DNA of 50,686 nt from Thermus caldifontis (GCF_003336745.1 NZ_QGMX01000017.1:1-50686); one strand, 5' to 3'. Positions 37,802 through 48,511 are shown, counted from the stretch's first letter. Numbers and translations are program-made. The notes: generated by a model from the sequence alone, not told the origin.

Positions 37802-38611
37802 CTAGCGTACCACGGTGCCTTCCCCGGCCAGGGCCCGCCTTATGGGGTTTTCCACCCGGGCATCGGCAAAAACCACCCGCCTCACCCCGCCCTTCACCGC
37901 CTCCACCGCCCCCATCACCTTCCGCTTCATGCGGCCTTGGGCCAAGGAAAGGTACTCGGGGTCCTCCACCCTGTCCACGGGGATCTCCCGTACCAGGCTG
38001 GCCTCGTCGGGGTAATGGGCGAGAAGGCCCGGCACGTTGGAAAGGTAAACCAAGGCCTCCGCCCCATAAAGGGTGGCCAGGAGGGCCGCCACCTGGTCCC
38101 CGTCGGTGTTGATGGCCTCCCCCTCGTAGCTGATGGCGGGAGGGGTGATCACCGGCAAGTACCCTGCGCCCAAAAGGAGGTCCAAAAGGGCCCGGTTCAC
38201 CTGCTCCACCGTGCCCGTGTAGTCCCCCCGGTGGATCTTGACCTTGCCGTCTTCCACGTACTTCACCGCGGTCTTGCGGCGGCCTTGGAGAAGCCTCCCA
38301 TCCAGCCCGGAAAGCCCCAGGGCGTTGGCCCCGTCCCGCTGGAGAAGCTCCACCAGGCGCTTGTTCACCAGGCCGCAGTAGACCATCTCAAAGATCTCCA
38401 AGGTCCTGCGGTCGGTGAGGCGGCTCACCTGCCCCCCGGGGTGGGTGAGGAAGCGGGGGGGATGGCCCAAGGCCTCCGCCACCTTGTTGGTTTCGGCGCT
38501 TCCCCCATGGACCAGAAGAAGCCTCACCCCCTCCTTCCACAAGGAGGCGGCATCCTTGGCCACCGCCTCGTAGTTGATGCCCTCAGCGCCTCCCACCTTG
38601 ACCACGATCAC
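37802..38611 (-). CDS. lysZ: [LysW]-aminoadipate kinase
   Basis: A 269-residue amino-acid kinase that phosphorylates the side-chain carboxyl of aminoadipate bound to Lys[13 protein letters not shown] starts the kinase fold. [46 protein letters not shown] and [18 protein letters not shown] match LysZ/ArgB. The lysine-cluster context, with lysW and lysX, decides for LysZ. A dual role toward LysW-glutamate in arginine synthesis is unlikely but open. The start is GTG, with GGAGGGG 5 bases before it. The 129 bases before it contain no gene I can support. Confidence 0.93.
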   Translation of the reverse strand: MIVVKVGGAEGINYEAVAKDAASLWKEGVRLLLVHGGSAETNKVAEALGHPPRFLTHPGGQVSRLTDRRTLEIFEMVYCGLVNKRLVELLQRDGANALGLSGLDGRLLQGRRKTAVKYVEDGKVKIHRGDYTGTVEQVNRALLDLLLGAGYLPVITPPAISYEGEAINTDGDQVAALLATLYGAEALVYLSNVPGLLAHYPDEASLVREIPVDRVEDPEYLSLAQGRMKRKVMGAVEAVKGGVRRVVFADARVENPIRRALAGEGTVVR

Positions 38612-38740
38612 AAAAACCCCTCCCTTAGGCGTCCCCGTCAGACCCGAGGTTCCTTGACACGCAACCTGGCCTAGCGCTCTTCCCTATCCCCACCCAAGAG
38701 GGCACAAACCCATCCACGGTTACCTCCCCCATCCTGGCCT

Positions 38741-39823
<1,083 letters not shown>

Positions 39824-40669
39824 CTAGGCTCGTGCCTCTTCCCATGCGTACCTGAGGATCTCCCCCGGGATATCCACCCCCGTGGTGTGGACGGAGTTCT
39901 TGAACTCCATGGTGTGGTTCACCTCGTTCACCAATAGACCCCGCTCCGACTCAAAGAGGTCTATGGCCACCACGCCGCCCCCCACCGCCTGGGCCGCCTT
40001 CACCGAAAGCTCGGCGATCTCGGGGGTTAGGGGGCAGTTTTCCGCCTGTCCCCCCCGGGCGGTGTTGGTGATCCAGTGCTGGCTCCGCCGGTAGATGGCG
40101 GCGATGGCCCTACTCCCCACCACGAAGACCCGTATGTCCCGCCCGGGCTTGCGCACATACTCCTGCAGGTAAAGGAGCTGGTGCTGAAACCCCCCTAAGA
40201 CCTCCTTGTGCTCCAGGATGGCCTCGGCGGCCTCCCGGTCGGTGATCTTGGCGAGAAGCCTTCCCCAGCTCCCGATCACCGGCTTCAGCACCAGGGGATA
40301 GCCCCATTCCTCCATGAGCCTAAGGGCCTCCTCCGCCTCGGTGAGGAGGGCGGTCCTGGGCTGGGGCAGGCCATGGCGCTCCAAGGCCACGCTGGTGGCC
40401 CACTTGTCCCCGCAGGTCTCCATCACCTCGGGCCGGTTCACCACGGGGATGCCCAACGCGGTGAGGTAGCGGGCCACGGCCAGGCCCCGGGTCTGGCTCA
40501 CGCACCGCTCCAGGGCCACCGTGACCCCCTCCAGCTCCTTAGGCCTTTCCCCCAGGACCATGCGCAAGGCGGGGACGTAAACCTTCTTGTAGGGAATGCC
40601 CAGGGCCTCAGCCCGTTCAAAGAGCATCCTCTCGTCGGGGCGGATACGGTCGTACAGGATGGCCAGCAT
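39824..40669 (-). CDS. lysX: LysW-aminoadipate ligase LysX
   Basis: A 281-residue ATP-grasp enzyme of the RimK type that joins alpha-aminoadipate to the C-terminal Glu of LysW, protecting its amino group. [21 protein letters not shown] opens the protein, [16 protein letters not shown] binds ATP, and [23 protein letters not shown] is the C-terminal metal and substrate motif of LysX/ArgX. The preceding gene is lysW, whose product is its substrate. A GC-rich palindromic stem lies between them. Confidence 0.94.
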   Translation of the reverse strand: MLAILYDRIRPDERMLFERAEALGIPYKKVYVPALRMVLGERPKELEGVTVALERCVSQTRGLAVARYLTALGIPVVNRPEVMETCGDKWATSVALERHGLPQPRTALLTEAEEALRLMEEWGYPLVLKPVIGSWGRLLAKITDREAAEAILEHKEVLGGFQHQLLYLQEYVRKPGRDIRVFVVGSRAIAAIYRRSQHWITNTARGGQAENCPLTPEIAELSVKAAQAVGGGVVAIDLFESERGLLVNEVNHTMEFKNSVHTTGVDIPGEILRYAWEEARA

Positions 40670-40716
40670 GGCGATGGCTCTTCCCCCTTCCAGGAACCCC
40701 GGACCGGGCCCGGCCC

Positions 40717-40732
40717 GGGGCCTCGAGGCCCC
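40717..40732. repeat. perfect 16-bp palindromic stem between lysW and lysX
   Basis: GGGGCCTCGAGGCCCC is its own reverse complement. In RNA it can form a 6-bp G/C stem with a UCGA loop. It lies 20 bases after the lysW stop and is preceded by more GGGCCC-type symmetry. There is no T-run. It may stabilise the lysW message or partly stop transcription. Confidence 0.45.
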
Positions 40733-40751
40733 CTACCCTAAGGGAAGGGCC

Positions 40752-40916
40752 TCACTCCCCCCAGTCCTCCGCTTCCTCCGGGGCGGGCTCCAAGCGCAAA
40801 GGGTCCAGCCCCACCACCTCCAGCTCCGCACCGCAGTCCTCGCAAACCACAAGCTCGCCCAACTCGGGGTTTTCCAGGGTCAACTCCGCACCGCATTCAG
40901 GACAAGTGGCTACCAT
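40752..40916 (-). CDS. lysW: LysW, lysine-biosynthesis carrier protein
   Basis: A 54-residue acidic zinc-ribbon carrier that holds lysine intermediates through the gamma-carboxyl of its last Glu. Cysteine pairs CPECG and CEDCG bind zinc. The invariant C-terminus EDWGE is present. Middle residues [18 protein letters not shown] and [13 protein letters not shown] match Thermus LysW. The ATG at 40916 lies inside the last codons of the upstream tandem zinc-ribbon gene (7-base overlap), so the two are coupled. Confidence 0.96.
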   Translation of the reverse strand: MVATCPECGAELTLENPELGELVVCEDCGAELEVVGLDPLRLEPAPEEAEDWGE

Positions 40917-41227
40917 TCCTCGTCCTCCTCGTCCACCTCGCTCCAGTCGGGGATGAAGCGGAAGCCGCACTCAGGGCACTCCACCTCCTGGCCTTGGTCC
41001 TCCTCGGATACCTCAAAGGTGTAACCGCAACGGGGGCAGTCCACGAAGAAGGCTTCCAGGCCCTCCTCCGTCACCTCCACCTCGAGGGGATCCAGGGAGA
41101 CCACCTCCAAGAAGGCCCCGCAGGCCTCGCACTCCAGCACATCCCCTATCTCCAGGGTTTCCAGGTCCTCGGCCAGCACCACGCTGACCTCGCCGCACAC
41201 CGGACAGGTGATCTCCAGGTCCTCCAT
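40910..41227 (-). CDS. tandem LysW-like zinc-ribbon protein
   Basis: A 105-residue, very acidic protein with two zinc ribbons. Ribbon 1 uses C8/C11 and C33/C36 and contains [14 protein letters not shown], almost the LysW segment [13 protein letters not shown]. Ribbon 2 uses C64/C67 and C84/C87 (CPRCG, CPECG). The end EVDEEDEEW has the acidic-Trp flavour of LysW but not the final Gly-Glu needed to carry aminoadipate. It sits between lysU and lysW and overlaps lysW. I infer a LysW duplication acting as scaffold, regulator or assembly factor. No tested function is known to me. Confidence 0.88.
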   Translation of the reverse strand: MEDLEITCPVCGEVSVVLAEDLETLEIGDVLECEACGAFLEVVSLDPLEVEVTEEGLEAFFVDCPRCGYTFEVSEEDQGQEVECPECGFRFIPDWSEVDEEDEEW

Positions 41228-41236
41228 GGGTCCAGT

Positions 41237-41728
41237 CTACTCCCCCGGGAAGCGGCCGTGCTTCTTGTAGTAGTCCAACAGCGACCCTTCCCTCAAGGCC
41301 TCCAGCAGGAAGGGGGGCGGGGGGCGAAGGGCAAAGCGCTCCCCTCCCCGCAGCAAAACCCCCGTTTCCAGGTCCAACTCCACCTGATCCCCATCCTCTA
41401 GCGCATCCACCACCTCCTCCGATTCAAAGGGGATGATCCCCAGGTTCACCAGGTTGCGGAAAAAGATGCGGGCGTAGCTCTTGGCGATCACCGCCCGGAT
41501 GCCCAGCTTGCGCAGGGCCTCGGGGGCATACTCCCGGCTGCTGCCAAGCCCGGCGTTCCGCCCAAAGACCAAGATGTCCCCCGGCTTCACCTCCTTGGCG
41601 AACTCCGGCCGCAGGTGGGCAAAGGCGAAGGTGTGGAACCGGTCCTCCCCCACCATGAAGGGAGCGTACTTGCCGGGAAGGATGTCGTCGGTGTTGATCT
41701 GGTCGCCAAACTTCCAAACCCTAGGCAT
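41237..41728 (-). CDS. lysU: homoaconitase small subunit
   Basis: A 163-residue swivel-domain subunit. FGDQINTDDILPGKY and VFGRNAGLGSSREYAPEALRKLGIRAVIAKSYARIFFRN are the family blocks shared with LeuD. With LysT it converts homocitrate to homoisocitrate. The start at 41728 overlaps the end of lysT by 8 bases. The frame stays open beyond but those codons lie in lysT. The lysine cluster decides between homoaconitase and isopropylmalate isomerase. Confidence 0.92.
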   Translation of the reverse strand: MPRVWKFGDQINTDDILPGKYAPFMVGEDRFHTFAFAHLRPEFAKEVKPGDILVFGRNAGLGSSREYAPEALRKLGIRAVIAKSYARIFFRNLVNLGIIPFESEEVVDALEDGDQVELDLETGVLLRGGERFALRPPPPFLLEALREGSLLDYYKKHGRFPGE

Positions 41729-42983
41729 GGGCTTCCTCCTGTAAAGGGGCCAGGTCCTCGGGGGTGGCGATGTACCCGGCCACCGCGCTGGCCGCGGCCA
41801 CCCGGGGGCTTGCCAGGTAGATCTCGGCGTCGGGCGCCCCCATGCGCCCCCGGAAGTTGCGGTTGCTGGTGGACACGCACACCTCTCCCGGGGCCAAAAC
41901 CCCCATGTGCCGCCCCATGCAGGGGCCGCACCCAGGGGTGCCCAGGGTGGCCCCCGCCTCCAGCAGGGTGAGGAGGGTGCCATCCCGGGCGGCCTCCTCC
42001 AGGACCTGGGAGCTGGCGGGGATCACCAAAAGGCGCACCCCCGGGGCCACCTTTCTTCCCCTTAGCACCTCGGCGGCGGCGCGGAGGTCCTCGAGGCGCC
42101 CGTTAGTGCAGGTGCCGATGAAGACCTGATCCACCCGCTTGCCCCGCACCGCGGAAACCTCCTGCACGTTGTCCACGTAAAAGGGCACGGAAACCCGCGG
42201 GGTAAGGGTGGAGAGGTCCACCTCCACCTCCCGGACATACCGGGCATCGGGGTCGGGGTAGAGCCAATCGGGCACCCGGTAAAGATCCAGGATCTCCCCC
42301 GAGGGCACCAAAAGCCCCGCCTTGGCCCCCGCCTCCACCGTGAGGTTGGCCAGGGTCATGCGCTCACCCCGGCTTAGGGACTCCGCCCCCTCGGCAAGGT
42401 GGATCTCCACCGCCATGTAGGTGGCCCCCTCGGCGGTGAGGAGACGGACCATCTCCAGGGCAGCGTCCTTGGCGGTAACCCCCCTAGGAAGCTTTCCCCG
42501 GAAGGTCACCTTCACGCTTTCCGGAACCCTAAGCCAGGTGCGGCCGCTGGCGGCGGCCAAGGCAATGTCCGTGGCCCCCATGCCCGTGCCGAAGGCCCCC
42601 ACTGCCCCATAGGTGGTGGAGTGGGAATCCGACCCCACCACGATCCAACCCGGCTGGGCCAGGCCCTCCTCCATGAGCACCTGGTGGCACACCCCTCTTC
42701 CCACGTCAAAGACCCGGATGCCGTGCTTCCTGCCCCATTCCCGGATCTCCTTCTGGGCCTTGGCCACCTCCAGGTTGGCCGCCGGAGCCACGTGGTCGAT
42801 GACGATGGAAACCCTTTCCGGATAGCGGGGGGTGGCCTCCAGGTACGCCAGGCGCTTGAAGAAGCTCCCGGCGATGGAGTCCACCACCATCACCTGGTCC
42901 ACCTCCACCACCACAAGCTCCCCGGCCCTTACCTCCCTTCCCGCCTTCCTAGAAAGTATCTTTTCCGCCAAGGTCAAGCCCAT
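41721..42983 (-). CDS. lysT: homoaconitase large subunit
   Basis: A 420-residue [4Fe-4S] aconitase-superfamily subunit. GSDSHSTTYGAVGAFGTGMGATD is the family block. Cluster cysteines lie in FIGTCTNGR and TPGCGPCMGRHMG. It resembles LeuC closely, and position in the lysine operon argues for homoaconitase. A good site, AGGAGGCG, precedes the ATG. Upstream the operon is interrupted by the antisense hicBA pair, so lysT either reads through it from homocitrate synthase or has its own promoter. Confidence 0.93.
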   Translation of the reverse strand: MGLTLAEKILSRKAGREVRAGELVVVEVDQVMVVDSIAGSFFKRLAYLEATPRYPERVSIVIDHVAPAANLEVAKAQKEIREWGRKHGIRVFDVGRGVCHQVLMEEGLAQPGWIVVGSDSHSTTYGAVGAFGTGMGATDIALAAASGRTWLRVPESVKVTFRGKLPRGVTAKDAALEMVRLLTAEGATYMAVEIHLAEGAESLSRGERMTLANLTVEAGAKAGLLVPSGEILDLYRVPDWLYPDPDARYVREVEVDLSTLTPRVSVPFYVDNVQEVSAVRGKRVDQVFIGTCTNGRLEDLRAAAEVLRGRKVAPGVRLLVIPASSQVLEEAARDGTLLTLLEAGATLGTPGCGPCMGRHMGVLAPGEVCVSTSNRNFRGRMGAPDAEIYLASPRVAAASAVAGYIATPEDLAPLQEEAHA

Positions 42984-42993
42984 GCCCGCCTCC

Positions 42994-42999
42994 TATACT
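42994..42999 (+). promoter_or_regulatory. -10 element of the second hicBA pair
   Basis: TATACT ends 6 bases before the hicB ATG at 43006, predicting a leaderless message. On the other strand the same bases abut the lysT ribosome site. No strong -35 is visible. Confidence 0.5.
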
Positions 43000-43005
43000 G
43001 GGGGT

Positions 43006-43227
43006 ATGACCTATACCGCCCTGGTTTACGAGGACCCAGAAACCCCGGGCACCTGGATCGCCGAGTTTCCCGCCATTCCCGAAGCCCATTCCTTCGGCCG
43101 AACCCCCGAGGAAGCCTTGGCCCACGCCAAAGAAGCCCTGGAGTTGGTTCTGGCCCACCTGAAGGAAATGGGCCGCCCCCTTCCCAAAGATGTCCGTGCG
43201 GTGCAGGTGGGGGTAGATGCCGCCTAG
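43006..43227 (+). CDS. hicB: HicB-like antitoxin (second pair)
   Basis: A 73-residue HicB-fold protein: [46 protein letters not shown]. The FPAIPEA turn and the [15 protein letters not shown] helix are the family signature. Like the first pair it has no DNA-binding C-terminus. It reads opposite to the lysine genes on either side. The stop overlaps hicA by 11 bases. Codon use is as GC-rich as the neighbours, so this pair is probably long resident. Confidence 0.87.
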   Translation: MTYTALVYEDPETPGTWIAEFPAIPEAHSFGRTPEEALAHAKEALELVLAHLKEMGRPLPKDVRAVQVGVDAA

Positions 43228-43423
43228 GCCCGAGGAGGTGGCCCGGAAGCTCCAGCGCCTGGGGTTTGCGGAGCGCATGACCAGAGGGGGGCACCGGCTT
43301 TACGCCCATCCCGACGGCCGGATCGTGGTGATTCCCTTTCATAGCGGAGAGCTTCCCAAGGGCACCTTCAAAAAGATCCTGAAGCAAGCCGGCCTCAGCG
43401 AGGAGGAGTTCCGCAAGCTCTAA
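43217..43423 (+). CDS. hicA: HicA-like mRNA interferase toxin (second pair)
   Basis: A 68-residue Hic[65 protein letters not shown]. The catalytic His (~26) lies in GGHRLY, and [14 protein letters not shown] is the standard end. A HicA of known structure in T. thermophilus occupies, as I recall, the same place near homocitrate synthase, so this locus looks ancestral. The 3' end is 11 bases from the convergent homocitrate synthase stop. Confidence 0.88.
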   Translation: MPPRPEEVARKLQRLGFAERMTRGGHRLYAHPDGRIVVIPFHSGELPKGTFKKILKQAGLSEEEFRKL

Positions 43424-43434
43424 AGGGCCCGGCC

Positions 43435-44672
<1,238 letters not shown>

Positions 44673-44684
44673 CTTGCCTGTAAG

Positions 44685-44711
44685 GGTATACGAAACCCTC
44701 CCATTTGTCAA
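44685..44711 (-). promoter_or_regulatory. promoter of the homocitrate synthase leader
   Basis: A perfect TTGACA lies at 44711-44706 on the minus strand, inside the last codons of uppS. TATACC follows at 44690-44685 (15-base spacing), or TACCCT at 44688-44683 (17-base spacing). The leader-peptide ATG is 12 bases beyond the first candidate. Confidence 0.65.
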
Positions 44712-45499
44712 CGGCCAAACCGCCTTTCGCGGGCCTGGTAGCTGCGGAGGGCCCTCAGGAAGTCTATTTTTCGGAACTCCGGCCAAAGCACGTCGGCGAA
44801 GTAGAACTCCGAGTAGGCGGACTGCCAGAGGAGGAAACCCGAAAGCCTTATCTCCCCCGAGGTGCGGATGATGAAGTCGGGGTCAGGAAGACCCGCAGTG
44901 TAAAGATGGCGGGCGATCTCCTCAGGGGTGAGCCCTTCCGCAACCTCCTTGGGGGAAAGGCCCTTTTTATCGGCCTCGAGGAGAAGTTGCTTCACCGCAT
45001 CCGCGATCTCCTCCCTCCCCCCGTAGCCCAAGGCGATATTCAGCACCATGCCCTGGTGGGCCTGGGTCTTGGCCTCGAGGCGCTCCAAGGCCCTTAGCAC
45101 CTCCGGGGAAAACCCCTCCCGCCGCCCGATGAAGCGCACCCTAACCTGGTTCTCCAGGATGCGGTGGTCCTCCGCCATCCTCTCCGCCTCCCGCACGAAA
45201 AGGCGCATGAGCTCCTCCACCTCCTCGGGGGGGCGCTTGAAGTTATCGGTGGAAAACACCCAGACCGTCACCGTCCGGATGCCCATCTCCAGGCACCACT
45301 CCAGGACCTCGTAGGCCTTTTGCACCCCAAACTCATGCCCCTTGACGGGGGCTAGGCCCAAGGCCCGGGCGTAGCGGCGGTTCCCATCCAGGATGAGGCC
45401 CAGGTGCTTGGGCACCGGGCCTCCTTTCACCTCCTTAAGGAGGCGCTTTTCGTACAGCCAGTAGAGGGGCCGGGAGAGGGAGAGGAGGCGGCGAACCAT
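44708..45499 (-). CDS. uppS: undecaprenyl diphosphate synthase (cis-prenyltransferase)
   Basis: A 263-residue enzyme that extends farnesyl diphosphate with isopentenyl units to make the cell-wall lipid carrier. LGLILDGNRRYARALGL holds the catalytic Asp (38). WVFSTDNFKRP and the C-terminal RTSGEIRLSGFLLWQSAYSEFYF are diagnostic. A ~25-residue N-terminal extension (RRLLSLSRPLYWLYEKRLL) precedes the core. The 3' end contains the -35 of the homocitrate synthase promoter. Confidence 0.95.
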   Translation of the reverse strand: MVRRLLSLSRPLYWLYEKRLLKEVKGGPVPKHLGLILDGNRRYARALGLAPVKGHEFGVQKAYEVLEWCLEMGIRTVTVWVFSTDNFKRPPEEVEELMRLFVREAERMAEDHRILENQVRVRFIGRREGFSPEVLRALERLEAKTQAHQGMVLNIALGYGGREEIADAVKQLLLEADKKGLSPKEVAEGLTPEEIARHLYTAGLPDPDFIIRTSGEIRLSGFLLWQSAYSEFYFADVLWPEFRKIDFLRALRSYQARERRFGR

Positions 45500-45540
45500 A
45501 CCCTTTCCACCCTAAGGCGAGAGGATGAGAAAGGGAAGGG

Positions 45541-46659
45541 CTAACGGTATAGCTCCCGGGCGATGATGTGGCGCTGGATCTCCGAGGTGCCCTCGTAGAT
45601 CTCCGTCACCTTGGCGTCGCGGTAGTAGCGCTCCACCCGGTAGTCCCGGTGGTAACCGTAGCCCCCCAACACCTGCACCGCCTCCCGGGTCACCTCCACC
45701 GCCACGCCGCTGGCGAAGAGCTTGGCGGCGCTGGCCTCCAGGGTGAACCGCTCCCCGGAGTCCTTTTTCCTGGCGGCCTCCAGCACCAAGGCCCGGGCGG
45801 CCACGATCTTCACGTGCATGTCGGCGATCTTGAAGGCGATAGCCTGGTGCTCCCGAAGCTTCCTGCCAAACTGCTCCCTCTGATCCGCATAGGCCTTGGC
45901 CATCTCAAAGGCCCCCCGGGCGATGCCCACCGCCTGGGCCGCCACCCCAATCCGGCCCGAATCCAAACCCGCCAGGGCGTAGGCCAGGCCCCTCCCCTCC
46001 TCCCCCAGGAGGTTCTCCTCGGGCACGAAGACCTCCTCGAGGCGCACCTCGGCGGTGTGGGCGGCGTGGAGGCCCATCTTCGCCTCCGGGGGGCCAAAGG
46101 AAAGGCCCGGGGTGCCCTTTTCCACCAAAAAGGCGCTGATGCCCTTTTCGCTCCTGGCCATGACCACGTAAAGCTGGGCCTGGCCCGCGGAGGTGATCCA
46201 GCTCTTTAGACCGTTCAGCACGAAGCCCCCAGGTACCCTCCTGGCCTCCGTGCGGATGCTGGCGGCATCGGAGCCCGCCTGGGGCTCGGTAAGGCAGAAG
46301 GCCCCGATCCACTCCCCCCGGGCCAGGGGGATGAGGTACCTCCGCTTTTGCGCCTCGGTACCAAAGCGGAGGAGCATGTACTGGGGAAGGCCGCTGGTCA
46401 CCGAGAGCACCACGGCCACGCTAGGGTCGGCGGCGGCGATCTCCTCCAAGGCCAGGGCCCAGGTCACGGAGTCCAACCCCACCCCTCCCCACTCCTCGGG
46501 GGTGGTCATGCCCAAGAAACCCAGCTCCGCCAGGGCCTTTAGCTGGGGCCAGGGGTACTCCCCCGTGCGGTCGTACTCCGGGGCCAAGGGGTAAAGGACC
46601 TCCTTGGCCACCTGGCGCACAGTGTCCAGCACCAGTTTTTGTTCGGTGGTCAGGGTCAT
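45541..46659 (-). CDS. acyl-CoA dehydrogenase
   Basis: A 372-residue FAD acyl-CoA dehydrogenase. [15 protein letters not shown] and [13 protein letters not shown] bind flavin. The C-terminal [35 protein letters not shown] carries the catalytic Glu at the short-chain position and the FAD-binding end. Short- or branched-chain acyl-CoA is the likely substrate, and it could act after the branched-chain dehydrogenase, though 40 kb away. The ATG at 46659 lies 7 bases after a -10-like TACGAT. The open frame to 46689 is not family-like. Confidence 0.92.
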   Translation of the reverse strand: MTLTTEQKLVLDTVRQVAKEVLYPLAPEYDRTGEYPWPQLKALAELGFLGMTTPEEWGGVGLDSVTWALALEEIAAADPSVAVVLSVTSGLPQYMLLRFGTEAQKRRYLIPLARGEWIGAFCLTEPQAGSDAASIRTEARRVPGGFVLNGLKSWITSAGQAQLYVVMARSEKGISAFLVEKGTPGLSFGPPEAKMGLHAAHTAEVRLEEVFVPEENLLGEEGRGLAYALAGLDSGRIGVAAQAVGIARGAFEMAKAYADQREQFGRKLREHQAIAFKIADMHVKIVAARALVLEAARKKDSGERFTLEASAAKLFASGVAVEVTREAVQVLGGYGYHRDYRVERYYRDAKVTEIYEGTSEIQRHIIARELYR

Positions 46660-46666
46660 CTTCCCT

Positions 46667-46672
46667 ATCGTA
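46667..46672 (-). promoter_or_regulatory. -10 element of the acyl-CoA dehydrogenase gene
   Basis: TACGAT (46672-46667) ends 7 bases before the ATG on the minus strand. The -35 region is T-rich and poor. This is another leaderless-type arrangement. Confidence 0.45.
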
Positions 46673-46734
46673 ACACTGCATGCTGGCAAAAAAACGTCAC
46701 ACTAAGGGAAGAGGCCCCCCTTTAGCCCAGATGC

Positions 46735-47301
46735 TTACCCCTCCCCCCAACGGGGAGCCCGCTGGGCCTTCAAGCCCAGGTGGTCCAGAATGCGCTGGGT
46801 GACGAAGCCCAGGAGGTCTTGGATCTCCTTGGGCCGGTGATAAAAGCCTGGGCTCGCCGGCAGGATGACCGCCCCCGCCTCCGCCGCCCCCACCATGGCC
46901 TTCAGGGTGGGAAGGGGCAAAGGAGCCTCCCGGGGCACCAGGATCAGGGGGCGCCGCTCCTTCAGGTGCACGTAGGCGGCTCGGGTGAGGAGGGTATCCG
47001 CCAGCCCCAGGGCGATTTTGGCCAGGGTGCTGGCCGAGCAGGGTACCACCACCATTCCCCGGGTGGGGAAGGAGCCCGAGGCAATGGGAGCACCAAGGTC
47101 GCCGTCCTTGTACACCCGGCTGGCCAAGGGGTAGAGGTCCTTCGGGCTTAGGCCCATCTCCTCCCACAAGACCCGCTTGGCTCCCTGGCTTAAGACCAGG
47201 TGCACCTCAGCGAGGCCCTGTAGTGTTTGCAAAAGGTCGAGGGCATAGGGCATGCCGCTAGCCCCCGTCAACCCCACCACCACCCGGGGAAGATCCGCCA
47301 T
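46735..47301 (-). CDS. ubiX: UbiX-like flavin prenyltransferase
   Basis: A 188-residue enzyme that attaches a dimethylallyl group to FMN, producing the cofactor of UbiD-type decarboxylases. VVVGLTGASGMPYALDLL is the FMN-binding start. VVVPCSASTLAKIALGLADTLLTRAAYVHLKERRPLILVPREAPL is the family core, and ILPASPGFYHRPKEIQDLLGFVTQRILDHLG the end. No ubiD partner lies in the window. A -10-like TAGCAT ends 6 bases before the ATG. Confidence 0.94.
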   Translation of the reverse strand: MADLPRVVVGLTGASGMPYALDLLQTLQGLAEVHLVLSQGAKRVLWEEMGLSPKDLYPLASRVYKDGDLGAPIASGSFPTRGMVVVPCSASTLAKIALGLADTLLTRAAYVHLKERRPLILVPREAPLPLPTLKAMVGAAEAGAVILPASPGFYHRPKEIQDLLGFVTQRILDHLGLKAQRAPRWGEG

Positions 47302-47343
47302 GGTCCCATGCTACCCCTGAACCCTGGCCCCACCTGAGGCCCC

Positions 47344-47376
47344 AATACAAAACCCCGGACCCCAAGGGGTCCGGGG
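47344..47376 (-). terminator. rplJL terminator
   Basis: Downstream of rplL the minus strand has CCCCGGACCC (47376-47367) pairing perfectly with GGGTCCGGGG (47362-47353) around a 4-base loop. It is followed by TTTTGTATT (47352-47344). It ends the ribosomal block, so rpoB and rpoC are not directly downstream here. Confidence 0.85.
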
Positions 47377-47397
47377 GGCACCCCGTGGGACGGGGGG

Positions 47398-47775
47398 CTA
47401 CTTCAGCTCCACCACCGCGCCCACGGCCTCCAGCTTCTTCTTGATCTCCTCGGCCTCGGCCTTGGGAATGCCCTCCTTGATGGGGCCCCCCTTCTCCGCC
47501 AGGTCCTTGGCCTCCTTGAGGCCAAGGCCGGTGATGGCGCGAAGCTCCTTGATGACCTCCAGTTTCTTGGCCCCGGCGTCCTTGAGGATCACGTCAAACT
47601 CGGTCTTCTCCTCCACGGGAGCCGCCGCCTGGGCCGCCGCAGGGGCCGCGGCCACCGCCACCGGCGCCGCTGCGGTCACACCCCAGGTCTCCTTGAGGAC
47701 GTCGATGAGCTGCTTGAGTTCCAAAACCGTAGCCTGCGAAAGCTCTTCCTTGATGCGTTCAATGTCCAAAGCCAT
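47398..47775 (-). CDS. rplL: 50S ribosomal protein L7/L12
   Basis: A 125-residue stalk protein that recruits translation GTPases. The N-terminal dimerisation domain [29 protein letters not shown] is followed by an Ala/Val/Pro hinge ([24 protein letters not shown]). The C-terminal domain is [35 protein letters not shown]. It follows rplJ by 10 bases with a GGAGGTGGAGG-like site. Confidence 0.97.
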   Translation of the reverse strand: MALDIERIKEELSQATVLELKQLIDVLKETWGVTAAAPVAVAAAPAAAQAAAPVEEKTEFDVILKDAGAKKLEVIKELRAITGLGLKEAKDLAEKGGPIKEGIPKAEAEEIKKKLEAVGAVVELK

Positions 47776-47785
47776 CCTCCACCTC

Positions 47786-48307
47786 CTACGCCGCCTTCTT
47801 CTCCGCGTACGCTTCCAAGATGCCTACCAGCTCGCGGGCCACACCGCCCAGGACCCCCACCAGCTCCGCCATGGGCGCCTGCAACACGCCCACAAGCTCC
47901 GCCCTGAGTTCGTCCATGGTGGGAAGCTCCGCCAGGGCCACCACATCCTTGGCCGCAAGCACCTGGCCCTGCAAAAGCCCACCCTTGGCCTCGGGAATGC
48001 CCTTGGGGTTCTTCTTGGCGAACTCCGAAAGGGCCTTGGCCGCCGCCACCGGGTCCTGGTAAAAGACCACGGCGCTGGGGCCCACCAGCCCATCCAGCTC
48101 GGGCAGGCCCAGCTCCCTAAGGGCGATGCGGATCAGGGTGTTCTTGGCCACGAAGAGCCTGGCCCCCTTCTCCTTCAGGGCCTGACGCAGGGCATGGGTC
48201 TCCTTGGCGGAAAGCCCCTGGTAGTTCACCAGGAAGAAGGAGCCATGGGCCCGCTCAAGGTTTTCCTTGAGGGCAGCTAGAAGCTCAACGTTGCGCTTAT
48301 TGGGCAC
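47786..48307 (-). CDS. rplJ: 50S ribosomal protein L10
   Basis: A 173-residue uL10, the base of the ribosomal stalk. [39 protein letters not shown] and [15 protein letters not shown] are typical. The last ~40 residues repeat [27 protein letters not shown], giving binding sites for several L12 dimers. The start is GTG with GGAGG nearby. L10 with L12 probably represses its own translation through the leader RNA directly upstream. Confidence 0.96.
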   Translation of the reverse strand: MPNKRNVELLAALKENLERAHGSFFLVNYQGLSAKETHALRQALKEKGARLFVAKNTLIRIALRELGLPELDGLVGPSAVVFYQDPVAAAKALSEFAKKNPKGIPEAKGGLLQGQVLAAKDVVALAELPTMDELRAELVGVLQAPMAELVGVLGGVARELVGILEAYAEKKAA

Positions 48308-48373
48308 GCCTTCCTCCCTTTGGGGCAGGGGAACCCCAGCCGACTTTTGGGGATTTCCGAGAAACGCTCCCCC

Positions 48374-48423
48374 TGCAAGCGCCTCGGCGGGATGTTTAAG
48401 GCCTCAAGCCCCCCGCTGTCTTT
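48374..48423 (-). ncRNA. ribosomal L10 leader
   Basis: Read on the minus strand the stretch begins AAAGACAGCGGG, contains CTTGAGGCCTTAAAC, and closes with CCCGCCGAGGCG. The order (AGACAG, a stem, CTTAA, a complementary strand, GCCGAGG) matches the conserved core of L10 leader RNAs, which bind L10-L12 and shut off rplJL. A further stem GGGCGC-TAGG-GCGCCC lies just 5' of it. The recognition is by eye. Confidence 0.7.
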
Positions 48424-48459
48424 GGCCTGGGCGCCCTAGCGCCCGGGGTGCCATAGGCG

Positions 48460-48488
48460 AGTCTAAAGGGAAAAGGGCCTGGCGTCAA
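48460..48488 (-). promoter_or_regulatory. rplJL promoter embedded in the rplA terminator
   Basis: TTGACG (48488-48483) and TAGACT (48465-48460) are exactly 17 bases apart on the minus strand. The -35 hexamer lies over the loop of the rplA terminator hairpin and the spacer over its 3' stem and T-rich tail. Transcripts from here would begin with the L10 leader, about 145 bases before rplJ. Confidence 0.65.
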
Positions 48489-48497
48489 GCCAGGCCC
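48466..48497 (-). terminator. rplA terminator / attenuator
   Basis: GGGCCTGGC (48497-48489) and GCCAGGCCC (48483-48475) form a 9-bp stem with loop TTGAC on the minus strand, followed by TTTTCCCTT (48474-48466). The tail is interrupted by C residues, so read-through to rplJ is likely to be partial. Confidence 0.7.
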
Positions 48498-48511
48498 CCC
48501 TTAACACTCCC

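Noticed and set aside
38612..38740. Possible 35-codon frame and a TTGACA (38654-38659) between lysY and lysZ
   Set aside because: The frame has no good ribosome site or recognisable motif. The TTGACA has no -10 partner and no gene downstream on that strand.
41729..41983. N-terminal extension of lysU
   Set aside because: The extra codons lie entirely within lysT in another frame and look unlike the family; the ATG at 41728 gives the standard N-terminus.
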